Positions 15,033 to 22,924 of a stretch of 30,787 nt of DNA are shown here, one piece after another. The position numbers were made by a program, and so were the translations under genes. Source of the DNA: a virus; IMG/VR virus record IMGVR_UViG_3300032322_001369, positions 1 to 30,787 of that record; one strand, given 5' to 3'. The notes beneath the pieces were generated by a model that saw only the letters and a list, made by a program, of their open reading frames with translations, ran no database searches and was not told the DNA's origin. The stretch's first letter is position 1. The number at the start of each line of letters is the position of its first letter.

Positions 15033-15516
15033 TCTAGGGGCACATAAAAGCCTAATTGAAAAAAGCACAGATTGGGATTTTAATTTAGATGAGGATCCTG
15101 AACTAGTCGAAAAGCATATGTGCGAATTTATGTTAGCCAATAATGGCATAGGACTTGCGGCCAATCAAATAAACATTACTAAAAGAGTATTTGTTATAGG
15201 CAGCAATAACATCCCAGGATTTCCGCAACCATTTGCTGTATTCAACCCTAAGATTCTAGAAGTTAGCAAAGAAGAGATATCAGACAAAGAAGGATGTTTG
15301 AGCTATCCTGGTCTGTTTTTAATGATAAAAAGACCAGAATGGATCATTGCTGAATATCAAGACAGCAAAGGAAATGTTAAAGAAATCAAAGTAGACGGTT
15401 ATCTGTCAAAATGTTTTCAGCACGAATACGATCATCTAGATGGCATTTGTTTCGTTGACAAAGTATCTCAATTAAAGTTACAATTAGCTATGAAGAAATT
15501 AAGGAAATTTAAATAA
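15022..15516 (+). CDS. def: Peptide deformylase
   Basis: A 164-aa protein (bacterial enzymes about 170 aa). All three signature motifs are intact: GIGLAANQ (42-49), EGCLS (90-94) with metal ligand Cys92, and HEYDH (134-138) with His134, Glu135 and His138. It removes the formyl group from new protein N-termini. Phage deformylases are known in marine T4-like phages, where they are proposed to speed processing of particular proteins. Here it sits between dnaJ and clpA with overlaps on both sides (11 bases and 1 base), so the three are cotranslated. Confidence 0.95.
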   Translation: MEFNLGAHKSLIEKSTDWDFNLDEDPELVEKHMCEFMLANNGIGLAANQINITKRVFVIGSNNIPGFPQPFAVFNPKILEVSKEEISDKEGCLSYPGLFLMIKRPEWIIAEYQDSKGNVKEIKVDGYLSKCFQHEYDHLDGICFVDKVSQLKLQLAMKKLRKFK

Positions 15517-17837
15517 TGATAGAACCGAGTAAGAGCCTTCAAAGTGTGTTCGAAACTGCTATTGATTTAGCTAAATCAAATCAGCACGAATATATAACAC
15601 TAGAACATCTTGTCTATAGTATAATGTTAGATGAAAATTCCTACAATCATCTAGAGCAATTTGGTGCTGACGTTAATTTTATTAAAAACAATCTAGAAAA
15701 TTATGTTATTAATAATCTTAATGACATTAAAACTGAAGACGAAAATCTAAGACCTAAAAAAACCAATTCAGTTGAAAGAGTACTGAACAGATGTTTCTCG
15801 CAGGTATTATTCAGCGGGAGACAAAAAATTGAAATTATTGACGTTATTCTAAGTATTCTTAATGAAAAAAATTCCTTTGCATTTTATTTTTTAAGCAAAG
15901 GCGGAGTTAGCAAAGAAAAATTCATCCAACACTTTCATGATCAACTTACAGGTGATGATGAAGAAAATGACAACGAGAACGCCGTAGTGAATCCAAATCA
16001 AATAGAAAAGATTATCAATCAATTTTGTACTAATTTAAGCCTATTAGCTAAACAACGTAAAATAGATCCTGTGATCGGTCGTGACGAAGAATTAGAAAAA
16101 ATCCAATTAATCCTAGCACGTAGAAACAAGTGCAATGTATTGATGGTCGGAGAGCCAGGTGTTGGTAAGACTGCTATCGCTGAAGGCCTTGCTAGAAAAA
16201 TAGTCGAAAAGAAAGTTCCTAAATTTATCCAAGATCATCAAGTATATACTTTAGATATTAGTTCTCTGTTAGCGGGTTCAAAGTATCGTGGCGATTTTGA
16301 AGAACGTATAAAAGCTGTGTTAACTGCATTAGAGAGAAAAGGCAAAATTATTCTTTTCATCGATGAAGCACATATGATGCAAGGTGCAGGTGCTGCTAAT
16401 CAATCAAGCAACGACCTAGCAAATATTCTTAAGCCAGTATTAACTAAAGGTGTGATCAAACTAATCGCATCAACTACTTGGGAAGAATATCGTAAACACT
16501 TCGAAAAAGATCGTGCATTGATGCGTCGATTCCAACGTGTTACTGTTGACGAACCAACTAGCGAAGTCACTGTTAAGATCATCAAGGGTATCAAGAAGTA
16601 CTACGAAAAGCATCATAATGTAAAAATTACAGAAGCAGCTATCGAGCAAGCAGTTAAGCTATCTGTGAAATATATGTCAGATAAAAAACTTCCGGATAAA
16701 GCCATCGATATCATCGATTGCGCATCTGCTAGATATAAACTTCGAGACGACGAAGCTATGGAAGGTGTTGAACAGATCGTTGACGTAGAACAAGTAACCT
16801 ACGAACTCAGCAAGATGATTAATATGCCGTTGGAAACTGTAGCTCAGAAAGAAAGTAAAAATCTTGCTGACCTGGAATCAGGAATGAAGGAAGTTGTTTA
16901 TGGTCAAGACGGTGCTGTAGATAATTTACTGGATAAAATTTTCGTAGCTCAGGCTGGTATGAAGTTACCTAATAAACCTATCGGTTGCTTCTTATTCGCA
17001 GGGCCTACAGGTTGTGGTAAAACAGAAACTGCTAAACAACTAAGTTTAAAAATGGGGTTACCGTTGATTAGATTTGATATGAGCGAATATCAAGAAAAAC
17101 ACAGCGTTGCTAAACTTATCGGGGCTCCTCCAGGTTATGTAGGCTATGAAGATAATGCTGGACAACTTATAACAAAATTACAAGAAACACCAAATTGTGT
17201 TTTGCTTTTAGACGAAATTGAAAAAGCCCATCCAGATGTTACTAACATTCTATTACAGTTTATGGATAACGGTTTTGTCACGGGTAGTAACGGTAAAGTC
17301 GCCGATGGAAGAAATACCATCTTAATTATGACCAGCAACTTAGGTGCTGCTGATAATGAGAGGAATACTATCGGGTTCGGAGATTTGTCTAGGGAAGGCG
17401 AGGATGATAAAGCAGTTAAAAAATTCTTCGCTCCCGAATTCCGTAATCGTTTAGATGCAACTATTAAGTTTACAAAGCTATCGCAAGAAACTGTACGTAA
17501 GATTGTTGATAAGTTTATCTCTGATCTAAATCAACAGGTTAAAGAAAAGAACATCGAGATCATTGCCGATCAATCTGTAATAAGTTGGCTAGCAGAAAAG
17601 GGTTACGACAGTAAAATGGGTGCAAGACCGTTAGCAAGACTGATCGATAATAAAATTAAATCTCCGTTAAGTAGACAGGTGCTGTTCGGCGAACTAAAGG
17701 AAGGCGGAAAAGCACTTATGAATTTAACCGGGGATGAAATTTCTTTTACATTTATTAAAAAAGAAGTAGTGCTAACTAAAGAACAGCGTAAGGCATTAAA
17801 GAGGGGCGAACCTTTACCCTTACTAGAAAATGGTTAA
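15516..17837 (+). CDS. clpA: ClpA-like AAA+ unfoldase with ClpP-docking IGF loop
   Basis: A 773-aa protein matching ClpA in length and order. It has a Clp N domain (1-145), an acidic linker, then AAA1 with Walker A GEPGVGKT (212-219) and Walker B ILFIDEAH (279-286), and AAA2 with Walker A GPTGCGKT (496-503) and Walker B LLLDEIEK (563-570). There is no ClpB-type middle coiled coil. Residues 619-621 read IGF, at the position of the ClpA IGL loop that docks on ClpP. It would therefore feed proteins to host ClpP; no phage clpP is in the window. It starts on the deformylase stop codon. Confidence 0.92.
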   Translation: MIEPSKSLQSVFETAIDLAKSNQHEYITLEHLVYSIMLDENSYNHLEQFGADVNFIKNNLENYVINNLNDIKTEDENLRPKKTNSVERVLNRCFSQVLFSGRQKIEIIDVILSILNEKNSFAFYFLSKGGVSKEKFIQHFHDQLTGDDEENDNENAVVNPNQIEKIINQFCTNLSLLAKQRKIDPVIGRDEELEKIQLILARRNKCNVLMVGEPGVGKTAIAEGLARKIVEKKVPKFIQDHQVYTLDISSLLAGSKYRGDFEERIKAVLTALERKGKIILFIDEAHMMQGAGAANQSSNDLANILKPVLTKGVIKLIASTTWEEYRKHFEKDRALMRRFQRVTVDEPTSEVTVKIIKGIKKYYEKHHNVKITEAAIEQAVKLSVKYMSDKKLPDKAIDIIDCASARYKLRDDEAMEGVEQIVDVEQVTYELSKMINMPLETVAQKESKNLADLESGMKEVVYGQDGAVDNLLDKIFVAQAGMKLPNKPIGCFLFAGPTGCGKTETAKQLSLKMGLPLIRFDMSEYQEKHSVAKLIGAPPGYVGYEDNAGQLITKLQETPNCVLLLDEIEKAHPDVTNILLQFMDNGFVTGSNGKVADGRNTILIMTSNLGAADNERNTIGFGDLSREGEDDKAVKKFFAPEFRNRLDATIKFTKLSQETVRKIVDKFISDLNQQVKEKNIEIIADQSVISWLAEKGYDSKMGARPLARLIDNKIKSPLSRQVLFGELKEGGKALMNLTGDEISFTFIKKEVVLTKEQRKALKRGEPLPLLENG

Positions 17838-18504
17838 AATAAAATATACAAATAGAAAATTCTATAATAAATGGGTATACAAGGTATCTTTATTGATACC
17901 TGGTGCATCTGTAATGAGAATAAATTCTATTGAAAAATTAATAGACTTTGACAAAGAACTAATGCCCGAAGGGAACGGTTATAGGCAGAGCATACTTGCC
18001 AAGGCCTATGGTAATAAATCTTACATCAGTAGCCTGTCCCGTATTTTAAATTCGAATCACAAAGACTCCTACGCTAAAAGAATAGAGAGCAATAGAATCG
18101 ACATATACACAAACGATAAAAATATATGCGATACTATTGAAAAAGATCTATCAGATAAAATTGTCTATATTTCAGTTCCCGATAATAATCAATTAGATAT
18201 TTTAAACACAGGGTTAATACCCGTGCAAAAACTACCACACGGATGTTACAAATATAAAGTTTATCTACTACCTCATAAATTTAAAAATGATATCCCTGCT
18301 AAAAACAAATATCTATCTTGGTTAGACCAGCAAAGCCCTAAAATCTTAATATCTGAAAAAGTTAAAAAATGGTTTATAGATACTAATTGGAATTGGGATC
18401 GTAGATACATATACGTACAAGACGAAAACACGTTGCTACTGCTGAAATTGAGATCTAGCGAATCAATGGGCAGAGTATACGAATACAGCATAGTCGATAA
18501 ATAA
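17830..18504 (+). CDS. Unknown 224-aa protein at the end of the chaperone operon
   Basis: A 224-aa protein overlapping clpA by 8 bases, so it is translated with it. It begins [20 protein letters not shown] and has an even mix of predicted strands and helices, high Lys/Tyr/Asn/Ile, and segments HGCYKYKVYLLPHKF and NWNWDRRYIYVQDENTLLLL. No catalytic motif, membrane segment or known fold is recognised. Its place after dnaJ-def-clpA makes it a candidate substrate adaptor or partner of that module; this is only a context argument. Confidence 0.6.
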   Translation: MVKIKYTNRKFYNKWVYKVSLLIPGASVMRINSIEKLIDFDKELMPEGNGYRQSILAKAYGNKSYISSLSRILNSNHKDSYAKRIESNRIDIYTNDKNICDTIEKDLSDKIVYISVPDNNQLDILNTGLIPVQKLPHGCYKYKVYLLPHKFKNDIPAKNKYLSWLDQQSPKILISEKVKKWFIDTNWNWDRRYIYVQDENTLLLLKLRSSESMGRVYEYSIVDK

Positions 18505-18507
18505 TAG

Positions 18508-18882
18508 ATGTCCAACGAAAACACTATTTTATTGTCGTCTACATCTATCGAAACCTGGGATGGTACTTCAGGTATAGAATATCAATACAGCGATAAACAA
18601 AAGGCAGCAGGATATCACAAAAAATCCTCAGCTCTGCATACTGTCCTCTTTGAATTTGATAACTTTCTAGGCGATGTTAAAATACAGGCAACATTGGAAA
18701 CACACCCTTCTTCCGATGACTGGTTCGATATAGAGTACGACAATGGATCGGAAATACAGGCCTTAGACAGCACTCTGTTAATAACATCCGAAACCCGCAA
18801 TTTTACCGGTAATTTCGTATGGGTGCGAGCTGCATATAGACTGATGCAGGGCACTATCACACAAATTAGATATACTTACTAA
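18508..18882 (+). CDS. Beta-rich protein, possible virion component
   Basis: A 124-aa protein three bases after the previous stop. It is Thr/Ser/Asp-rich with alternating strands, for example HTVLFEFDNFLGDVKIQATL and NFVWVRAAYR. A small jelly-roll or Ig-like fold is plausible, as in head decoration or tail accessory proteins. No Cys, signal or membrane segment is present. The family is not recognised; virion association is a guess from composition. Confidence 0.5.
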   Translation: MSNENTILLSSTSIETWDGTSGIEYQYSDKQKAAGYHKKSSALHTVLFEFDNFLGDVKIQATLETHPSSDDWFDIEYDNGSEIQALDSTLLITSETRNFTGNFVWVRAAYRLMQGTITQIRYTY

Positions 18883-18894
18883 GACTTAAAGATC

Positions 18895-18902
18895 GATAAA
18901 TA
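18895..18902 (+). promoter_or_regulatory. T4-type late promoter motif before the capsid-cargo-like block
   Basis: GATAAATA matches the T4 late -10 element at seven of eight bases. Counting six bases downstream, as for T4 late promoters, puts the transcription start near 18908, inside the left arm of the hairpin at 18901-18929. Confidence 0.6.
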
Positions 18903-18929
18903 TAGTATCACCTTACGGAAGATACTATG
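18901..18929 (+). promoter_or_regulatory. Hairpin over the start codon of the 18927 gene
   Basis: ATAGTATC (18902-18909) pairs perfectly with GATACTAT (18921-18928), with a possible U-G pair outside; the 11-base loop holds the GGAA ribosome-binding region. The AUG at 18927 lies in the right arm. A transcript reading through from upstream would hide the start codon, while one starting at the late promoter near 18908 would lack most of the left arm and leave it open. This is the known arrangement of T4 genes such as e and soc. Confidence 0.6.
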
Positions 18930-19664
18930 AGAGACCTTTTATCTAAATTAGATGCAATTATAAACGAAGCAGAACTCAAAGACAAGGAAGATCTGCAGGC
19001 TAAACGCAAGGCCCTACAGGATCTACAAATGGATCCTACCGCTGCTAAAGATCCAGAAATTAAACAAGCAATCATTCAAAGAAAAGCCGCCCTAGAAAAA
19101 GAAGCCGAATCTAAGGGATTTTCTGAAGAGTTTAATATCGGAGACGACTTCGGAATCAGTTTTTCAGAAGATTTTGAAATTGGCGCAGAGATCGTAGGCT
19201 TTACCAATGATGGAATCGTTGTTGATTTAGACGAAACAGCATTAAACCATTTGCAAGAAAATGGTAGTATATTCCTAGACGGTGAGCTCACAGAAGGATT
19301 AAGAGACCCTAAAGACAATCCCTGTTGGAAAGGATATCATCCCGTAGGAACAAAAAAGAAAGGCGGCAAAACCGTACCCAACTGTGTTCCCAATGAAAGT
19401 ATTGAAGAAGAATCAGATGTAGACGAAGCCAAATATCAAGGCAAGGAAGTTCCCTTAGGTAAAAAATTACCAGGCGATGTTAAGAAATCAAAAGTATATG
19501 TACGCAAGCCCAACGGTAAAATCGTCAAGGTAAACTTTGGTGATAAGAAAATGCGTATTAAGAAATCTAATCCGGCACGTAGAAAATCTTTCCGTGCCCG
19601 TCATAATTGTAAAAATCCGGGGCCGCGTTGGAAAGCACGTTACTGGTCTTGCAGGAGCTGGTAA
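18927..19664 (+). CDS. Capsid-associated-type protein with T4 CTS-like N-terminus
   Basis: A 245-aa protein. The start MRDLLSKLDAIINEAELKD resembles a capsid-targeting leader, with INE-A as a possible gp21-type protease site ((L/I)xE). A helical, charged region follows, then an acidic beta segment, then NPCWKGYHPVGTKKKGGKTV and a basic C-terminus with KSFRARHNC and WKARYWSCRSW. The two C-terminal patterns recur in many marine phage proteins from memory, sometimes as separate genes, so this looks modular. Its start codon lies in a hairpin behind a late motif, suggesting strict late expression. Virion or head-internal location is inferred. Confidence 0.65.
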   Translation: MRDLLSKLDAIINEAELKDKEDLQAKRKALQDLQMDPTAAKDPEIKQAIIQRKAALEKEAESKGFSEEFNIGDDFGISFSEDFEIGAEIVGFTNDGIVVDLDETALNHLQENGSIFLDGELTEGLRDPKDNPCWKGYHPVGTKKKGGKTVPNCVPNESIEEESDVDEAKYQGKEVPLGKKLPGDVKKSKVYVRKPNGKIVKVNFGDKKMRIKKSNPARRKSFRARHNCKNPGPRWKARYWSCRSW

Positions 19665-20005
19665 TGTTATTAAGAGAAATGTTTAGTCCGATCGGTTCTC
19701 CGAACGAAAAAGAACAAGATATCAATTGGATAAATGATTTAAAATTCTATATCGATAACGACGATGAAATTCTCAGTAAGAATTTTTTTCCTGCTATAAA
19801 AAAACATAAAGATTATGTAGGTAATCCAAATGTCTACAAAATCTATATAAGACCAATCGAAAGCAGTTGCGAATCGTATTGCGAAAAATATCAAGTCGAC
19901 GAAAGAGAGAAAAAATTTCCGAAAGAAGATTTGATTGAGCTGGCTAAAAAATTTGCAGAAGAACAAGAAATACACATTAAAAATAAAAATTACGATCTCG
20001 AATGA
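19664..20005 (+). CDS. Small conserved phage protein
   Basis: A 113-aa protein. I use ATG 19664, which shares a base with the preceding TAA and has GGAG upstream, instead of an in-frame ATG at 19628. It begins MLLREMFSPIGSPNEKEQDI, a start I recall in other marine T4-like phage proteins. The rest is charged, with helices and two Cys (SSCESYCEKY). The last 4 bases overlap the next gene. Function unknown; its place in the block suggests the same destination as its neighbours. Confidence 0.6.
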   Translation: MLLREMFSPIGSPNEKEQDINWINDLKFYIDNDDEILSKNFFPAIKKHKDYVGNPNVYKIYIRPIESSCESYCEKYQVDEREKKFPKEDLIELAKKFAEEQEIHIKNKNYDLE

Positions 20006-21060
20006 AACTCTTAGAACTTTTTGAAGCAGAAACAAAACATATAACTTTCGTATTCGGAAGACTTAATCCTCCCACCATAGGACACAAACAGTTATTAGAT
20101 ACTGCTGCTAAAGTGGGGGGAGATTATAAAATATTTGTCAGCCCTAGCCAGGACAAAAAAGATAATCCATTAGATTACGCTACCAAAATTAAGTTTATCA
20201 AAGCAATGATACCAGAACACGCCGGTGCGATAGTCGAGGATCCAAGTCTTAACACTCCTGTTAAAATTGCCAGTTATCTATATGATCAAGGTTATAGAGC
20301 AGCAACCTTTGTAGCAGGAAGTGATAGATTAGAATCTATGAAGAAACTGCTAGAGATGTATAACGGAGTCGAAGGTAAAGCACACGGATACTATAAGTTC
20401 GATATGTTAGATTTTAAAAGCAGTGGAGAACGAGAAGATGGTGCTGAGGGAATCGCTGGGGTCAGTGCTAGTAGAGCGAGAGCTATGGCAGCAAACGGAG
20501 ATCTAGAAGGATTTGCAGAGGCCACAGGAGCAGGACAATATGCAGAAAAATTATACTCTGCTGTTCGTCGAGGTATGGGAATTAACGAAGACCTTGAAGA
20601 ACATATTGTTAAAGAAGGCAAATTTAGAAGTAGAGATATCGAAGATACAGTAATTCCAAATAAAAAATTAAATGATTTAAAAAGCAAATACATACCTGAT
20701 TGGGAAATGTTAGATCATAAAACACTACAGGCAAAGTATGTGGCAAAAGATCATAGACACGCCGAAGAATTTGTTTCCTATATAAACAAGGTCAGCGAAG
20801 AAATGGATCACTTCGCCGAAGTTACCCAAGACGTTGCCGAAGTTACTGTTAAGACTTCAACCTTTGATGTTAAAGGTTTAACAGTGTTAGATTTCAAGCT
20901 AGCATTAAAGGTTGACAAATATGCAGAATCCAATGATATCGAACAAGTTAGGATGAAGGGCAACTTTGGTATGCATGAATCTAACTATGGTCGATATTGG
21001 TGTTCTACTGATAAGAAATGGAAGACACGCAAAGGTCCTAAACAAAAGAGAGCATCATGA
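20002..21060 (+). CDS. NMN-adenylyltransferase-like nucleotidyltransferase with CTS-like N-terminus
   Basis: A 352-aa protein. After MKLLELFEAE, which looks like a head-targeting leader (LFE-A as a cleavage site), the nucleotidyltransferase domain begins: FVFGRLNPPTIGHKQLL (17-33) with TIGH in place of HxGH, and VSASRAR (154-160) as the ISxTxxR-type phosphate motif. This is the NadM/NMNAT-type fold. The C-terminal 170 residues are a separate region ending in a Tyr/Trp/Lys-rich tail (GRYWCSTDKKWKTRKGPK). It might make NAD or modify another nucleotide; loss of the first His of HxGH leaves activity uncertain. Neighbours overlap by 4 bases. Confidence 0.75.
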   Translation: MKLLELFEAETKHITFVFGRLNPPTIGHKQLLDTAAKVGGDYKIFVSPSQDKKDNPLDYATKIKFIKAMIPEHAGAIVEDPSLNTPVKIASYLYDQGYRAATFVAGSDRLESMKKLLEMYNGVEGKAHGYYKFDMLDFKSSGEREDGAEGIAGVSASRARAMAANGDLEGFAEATGAGQYAEKLYSAVRRGMGINEDLEEHIVKEGKFRSRDIEDTVIPNKKLNDLKSKYIPDWEMLDHKTLQAKYVAKDHRHAEEFVSYINKVSEEMDHFAEVTQDVAEVTVKTSTFDVKGLTVLDFKLALKVDKYAESNDIEQVRMKGNFGMHESNYGRYWCSTDKKWKTRKGPKQKRAS

Positions 21061-21497
21061 AAGCAAAAGAATTTATACCACAGAGTAAACCTCGTAACTT
21101 TGTTGCTAAGAATCAAAAGACAGCAGGTGCAGGCGCACACAAAGATAAAAAGAAAGCCGAGAAGCAAGGCGACTTTAAACACAAGAAAGAAAAATTTTCT
21201 ATGGACGAAGCAGGTTATTTTGGCGGTGGCGGAAGTTTTGGCAGAGGCTGGCAGGCGGGTAGTGGAAGAAACCGAGATCCAGAAGATTGGGACGAAGGCA
21301 ACACCGAACCTCCAAACAATTTTGCTATCTATATCAACGGTAAGAAGTGGAAAGTTTTTAAAGGTCGTGGGCAGTATGCCGACGATGCTAGAGAACAAGC
21401 ACACTATCGTCAATTACAAGATTGGGCTCGTAAAAAGTCAGAGGCCACTGGTAAGAAGTGGGAAGTTTCTATTACCGGCGAACCAGCTACAGAATAA
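21057..21497 (+). CDS. Basic, Gly-rich protein with CTS-like start
   Basis: A 146-aa protein. The start MKAKEFIPQSKPRNFVAKNQ is close to that of the 22050 product (MRAKEFI) and to T4 internal proteins (MKTYQEFI). A Lys-rich stretch, a Gly-rich linker (GYFGGGGSFGRGW) and a C-terminal KKWKVFKGRGQYADDARE region follow. The last part resembles a small beta-alpha nucleic-acid or protein-binding domain. It overlaps both neighbours. Head-internal location is inferred from the tag; function is unknown. Confidence 0.6.
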   Translation: MKAKEFIPQSKPRNFVAKNQKTAGAGAHKDKKKAEKQGDFKHKKEKFSMDEAGYFGGGGSFGRGWQAGSGRNRDPEDWDEGNTEPPNNFAIYINGKKWKVFKGRGQYADDAREQAHYRQLQDWARKKSEATGKKWEVSITGEPATE

Positions 21498-21712
21498 TGG
21501 AACTAAGCGAATTAAAAAAACTTGCAGGCATTACAGAATTCAAAGGCTACCAGCCCTATGGCGGTAGCAACATAAGTATCACTGGGAACGAAAAAGGTGA
21601 GCTTATGAAAAAGCACAATATTAAACCAGGAACACCTGAGTGGTTTCAATTGTGGTTCAGCTTACCTTATCTAACTGGCGAAAAACCCATAGGAGATAAT
21701 AATAATGGTTGA
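21497..21712 (+). CDS. Small protein with [11 protein letters not shown] leader
   Basis: A 71-aa protein. I start it at ATG 21497, overlapping the previous TAA (TAATG), rather than at the in-frame ATG 21458. It begins [20 protein letters not shown], a leader form common in marine phage small proteins. The body has [20 protein letters not shown] and a short polar tail. It overlaps the IscA gene by 8 bases. Function unknown. Confidence 0.5.
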   Translation: MELSELKKLAGITEFKGYQPYGGSNISITGNEKGELMKKHNIKPGTPEWFQLWFSLPYLTGEKPIGDNNNG

Positions 21713-22031
21713 GATAACAGAAGCCGCAAAACAGAAAGTCATAGACTTATTGATCGATGAAAACAATCCAAACCTTATGCTTCGTACCTTTGTTCAAGGC
21801 GGAGGGTGTTCTGGTTTTCAATATGGTTTTACATTTGACGAAGAAAAGAACGAAGATGACTTTGAAATCCCCTTAGGCGATCAATGGAAATTAGTTGTAG
21901 ACGCTATGAGTATGCAATATATAACAGGCGCTGTGATTGATTACACAGAAGATTTAACTGGATCAAGTTTTAGTATAAAAAATCCTAATGCACAGACTAC
22001 TTGCGGCTGCGGGTCTAGTTTTTCAGTATAA
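21705..22031 (+). CDS. iscA: A-type Fe-S cluster carrier (IscA/ErpA family)
   Basis: A 108-aa protein, full length for the family. The three cluster-binding Cys are at 35 ([11 protein letters not shown]), 100 and 102 (TTCGCGSSF). ITEAAKQKV at the N-terminus and [12 protein letters not shown] are typical too. These proteins take up Fe-S clusters and deliver them to apo-proteins. Unlike most genes of this block it has no head-targeting-like leader. It may serve the 7Fe-8S ferredoxin, a host enzyme, or an undiscovered phage Fe-S protein. Confidence 0.93.
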   Translation: MVEITEAAKQKVIDLLIDENNPNLMLRTFVQGGGCSGFQYGFTFDEEKNEDDFEIPLGDQWKLVVDAMSMQYITGAVIDYTEDLTGSSFSIKNPNAQTTCGCGSSFSV

Positions 22032-22049
22032 TTTGCACGGACAATATTA

Positions 22050-22355
22050 ATGAGAGCGAAAGAATTCATAATCGAAAAGAAAAGCAAACGTAAAAAACCT
22101 CGTTGGGCTGCTTACGGTCCAGGACCTTTTGGTGGTTATGGATTTGCTACTGGTTATAGTGGCGAGGGCGGAGTAGGTGAAAACTTTGCAGATGGTAAAA
22201 TTAAGGGCAAGAGTCGTCCGGGAAGAGTTAAAAAATCTGGGGCTAGCTGTTCTGGTTCTGTTACTGATCTAAGAAAACGTGCTAAAAATTCATCAGGCGA
22301 AAAAGCTAAAATGTATCACTGGTGCGCTAATATGAAATCTGGGCGTAATAAATAG
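22050..22355 (+). CDS. Small basic protein with CTS-like leader
   Basis: A 101-aa, strongly basic protein. The leader MRAKEFIIEKKSK has IIE-K as a possible gp21-type site. The body has a Gly/Tyr-rich stretch (YGPGPFGGYGFATGYSG) and a basic C-terminal motif with GKSRPGRVKKSGASC and MYHWCANMKSG, a block I recall in many marine phage proteins. Two Cys are conserved there. It could bind packaged DNA or be a structural additive. No Shine-Dalgarno is visible. Confidence 0.6.
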   Translation: MRAKEFIIEKKSKRKKPRWAAYGPGPFGGYGFATGYSGEGGVGENFADGKIKGKSRPGRVKKSGASCSGSVTDLRKRAKNSSGEKAKMYHWCANMKSGRNK

Positions 22356-22361
22356 TATACT

Positions 22362-22607
22362 ATGAAAATTTCAGAACTTTTTGAAACCGCGACCGCAGGC
22401 GCTACAAGTGCAGGTAATATTGCTACTGTAGCGAATCCTCACATCAGCCCAGGCCCTACAAGGGGTAAAAAAAGCTATACAGGAAGTCCCGGACAGTCCG
22501 GAACTAAATCTCCTAAACAACCTAAACCTAAAAAACAAAAACCCTCAGACAATGCATTAGACATGAAGACTAGTTTGTTTGGTGAAGGTAATTTCATACA
22601 GAGATAA
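22362..22607 (+). CDS. Small Gly/Ser/Lys-rich protein with CTS-like leader
   Basis: An 81-aa low-complexity protein. The leader MKISELFETATAG has LFE-T as a possible gp21-type site, matching the LFE of the 20002 product. The following ATSAGNIATVANPHISPGP pattern recurs in short proteins of marine phages. The basic Pro/Lys tail (PKQPKPKKQKP) could contact DNA. No catalytic motif is present. Confidence 0.55.
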   Translation: MKISELFETATAGATSAGNIATVANPHISPGPTRGKKSYTGSPGQSGTKSPKQPKPKKQKPSDNALDMKTSLFGEGNFIQR

Positions 22608-22614
22608 ATATAAT

Positions 22615-22923
22615 ATGGACCTCGAAAAACCGCAGTTTGATGATCACGAAGCAAAAATGGCAAAGGCTGACCTTTATAAGTTAGCTCAATATTCTGCCAA
22701 GTTATTCCGACTAATCGACGAAAATGAAGAATTAGATGGATGGGTACAAGCTAAGATCACTAAAGCTTCTGATTATATTTCTAGCGTATATCATTATTTA
22801 GAATATGAGAAAATGGCTAGAGAACAGGTCGAAGTAGGCCCTAGAGAATTCGAAGAAGCTGTTCAGGCTCAAATTAAAGATAGCCTAACAGAACAATGGT
22901 TAAACAAAAAACAAGGAAACTGA
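22615..22923 (+). CDS. Conserved helical T4-like marine phage protein
   Basis: A 102-aa helical protein. I start at ATG 22615, since the upstream in-frame ATG (22579) lies inside the previous gene. Segments EAKMAKADLYKLAQYSAKLF and WVQAKITKASDYISSVYHYL are highly typical of a hypothetical conserved in T4-like marine phages. It precedes the Lys/Glu-rich gene by one base. A virion or head-assembly role is possible but unproven. Confidence 0.65.
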   Translation: MDLEKPQFDDHEAKMAKADLYKLAQYSAKLFRLIDENEELDGWVQAKITKASDYISSVYHYLEYEKMAREQVEVGPREFEEAVQAQIKDSLTEQWLNKKQGN

Positions 22924-22924
22924 A

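Noticed and set aside
20985-21413. 142-codon minus-strand open frame over the 20002 and 21057 genes
   Set aside because: It lies opposite two overlapping + strand genes with recognisable features; its Phe/Cys/Leu-rich product looks like the reverse complement of Lys/Glu-rich coding sequence.
21100-21567. 155-codon + strand frame overlapping the 21057 gene in another frame
   Set aside because: It has no start signal and would overlap two better supported genes; its composition looks like an out-of-frame reading.
22347-22354. AATAAATA before the 22362 gene as a late promoter
   Set aside because: The predicted start (near 22360) leaves almost no leader, and the motif is partly made of the previous stop codon; likely chance.
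22603-22610. GATAAATA before the 22615 gene as a late promoter
   Set aside because: The predicted start falls at or after the A of the ATG, so it could not serve that gene; the TAA of the previous gene contributes to the match.
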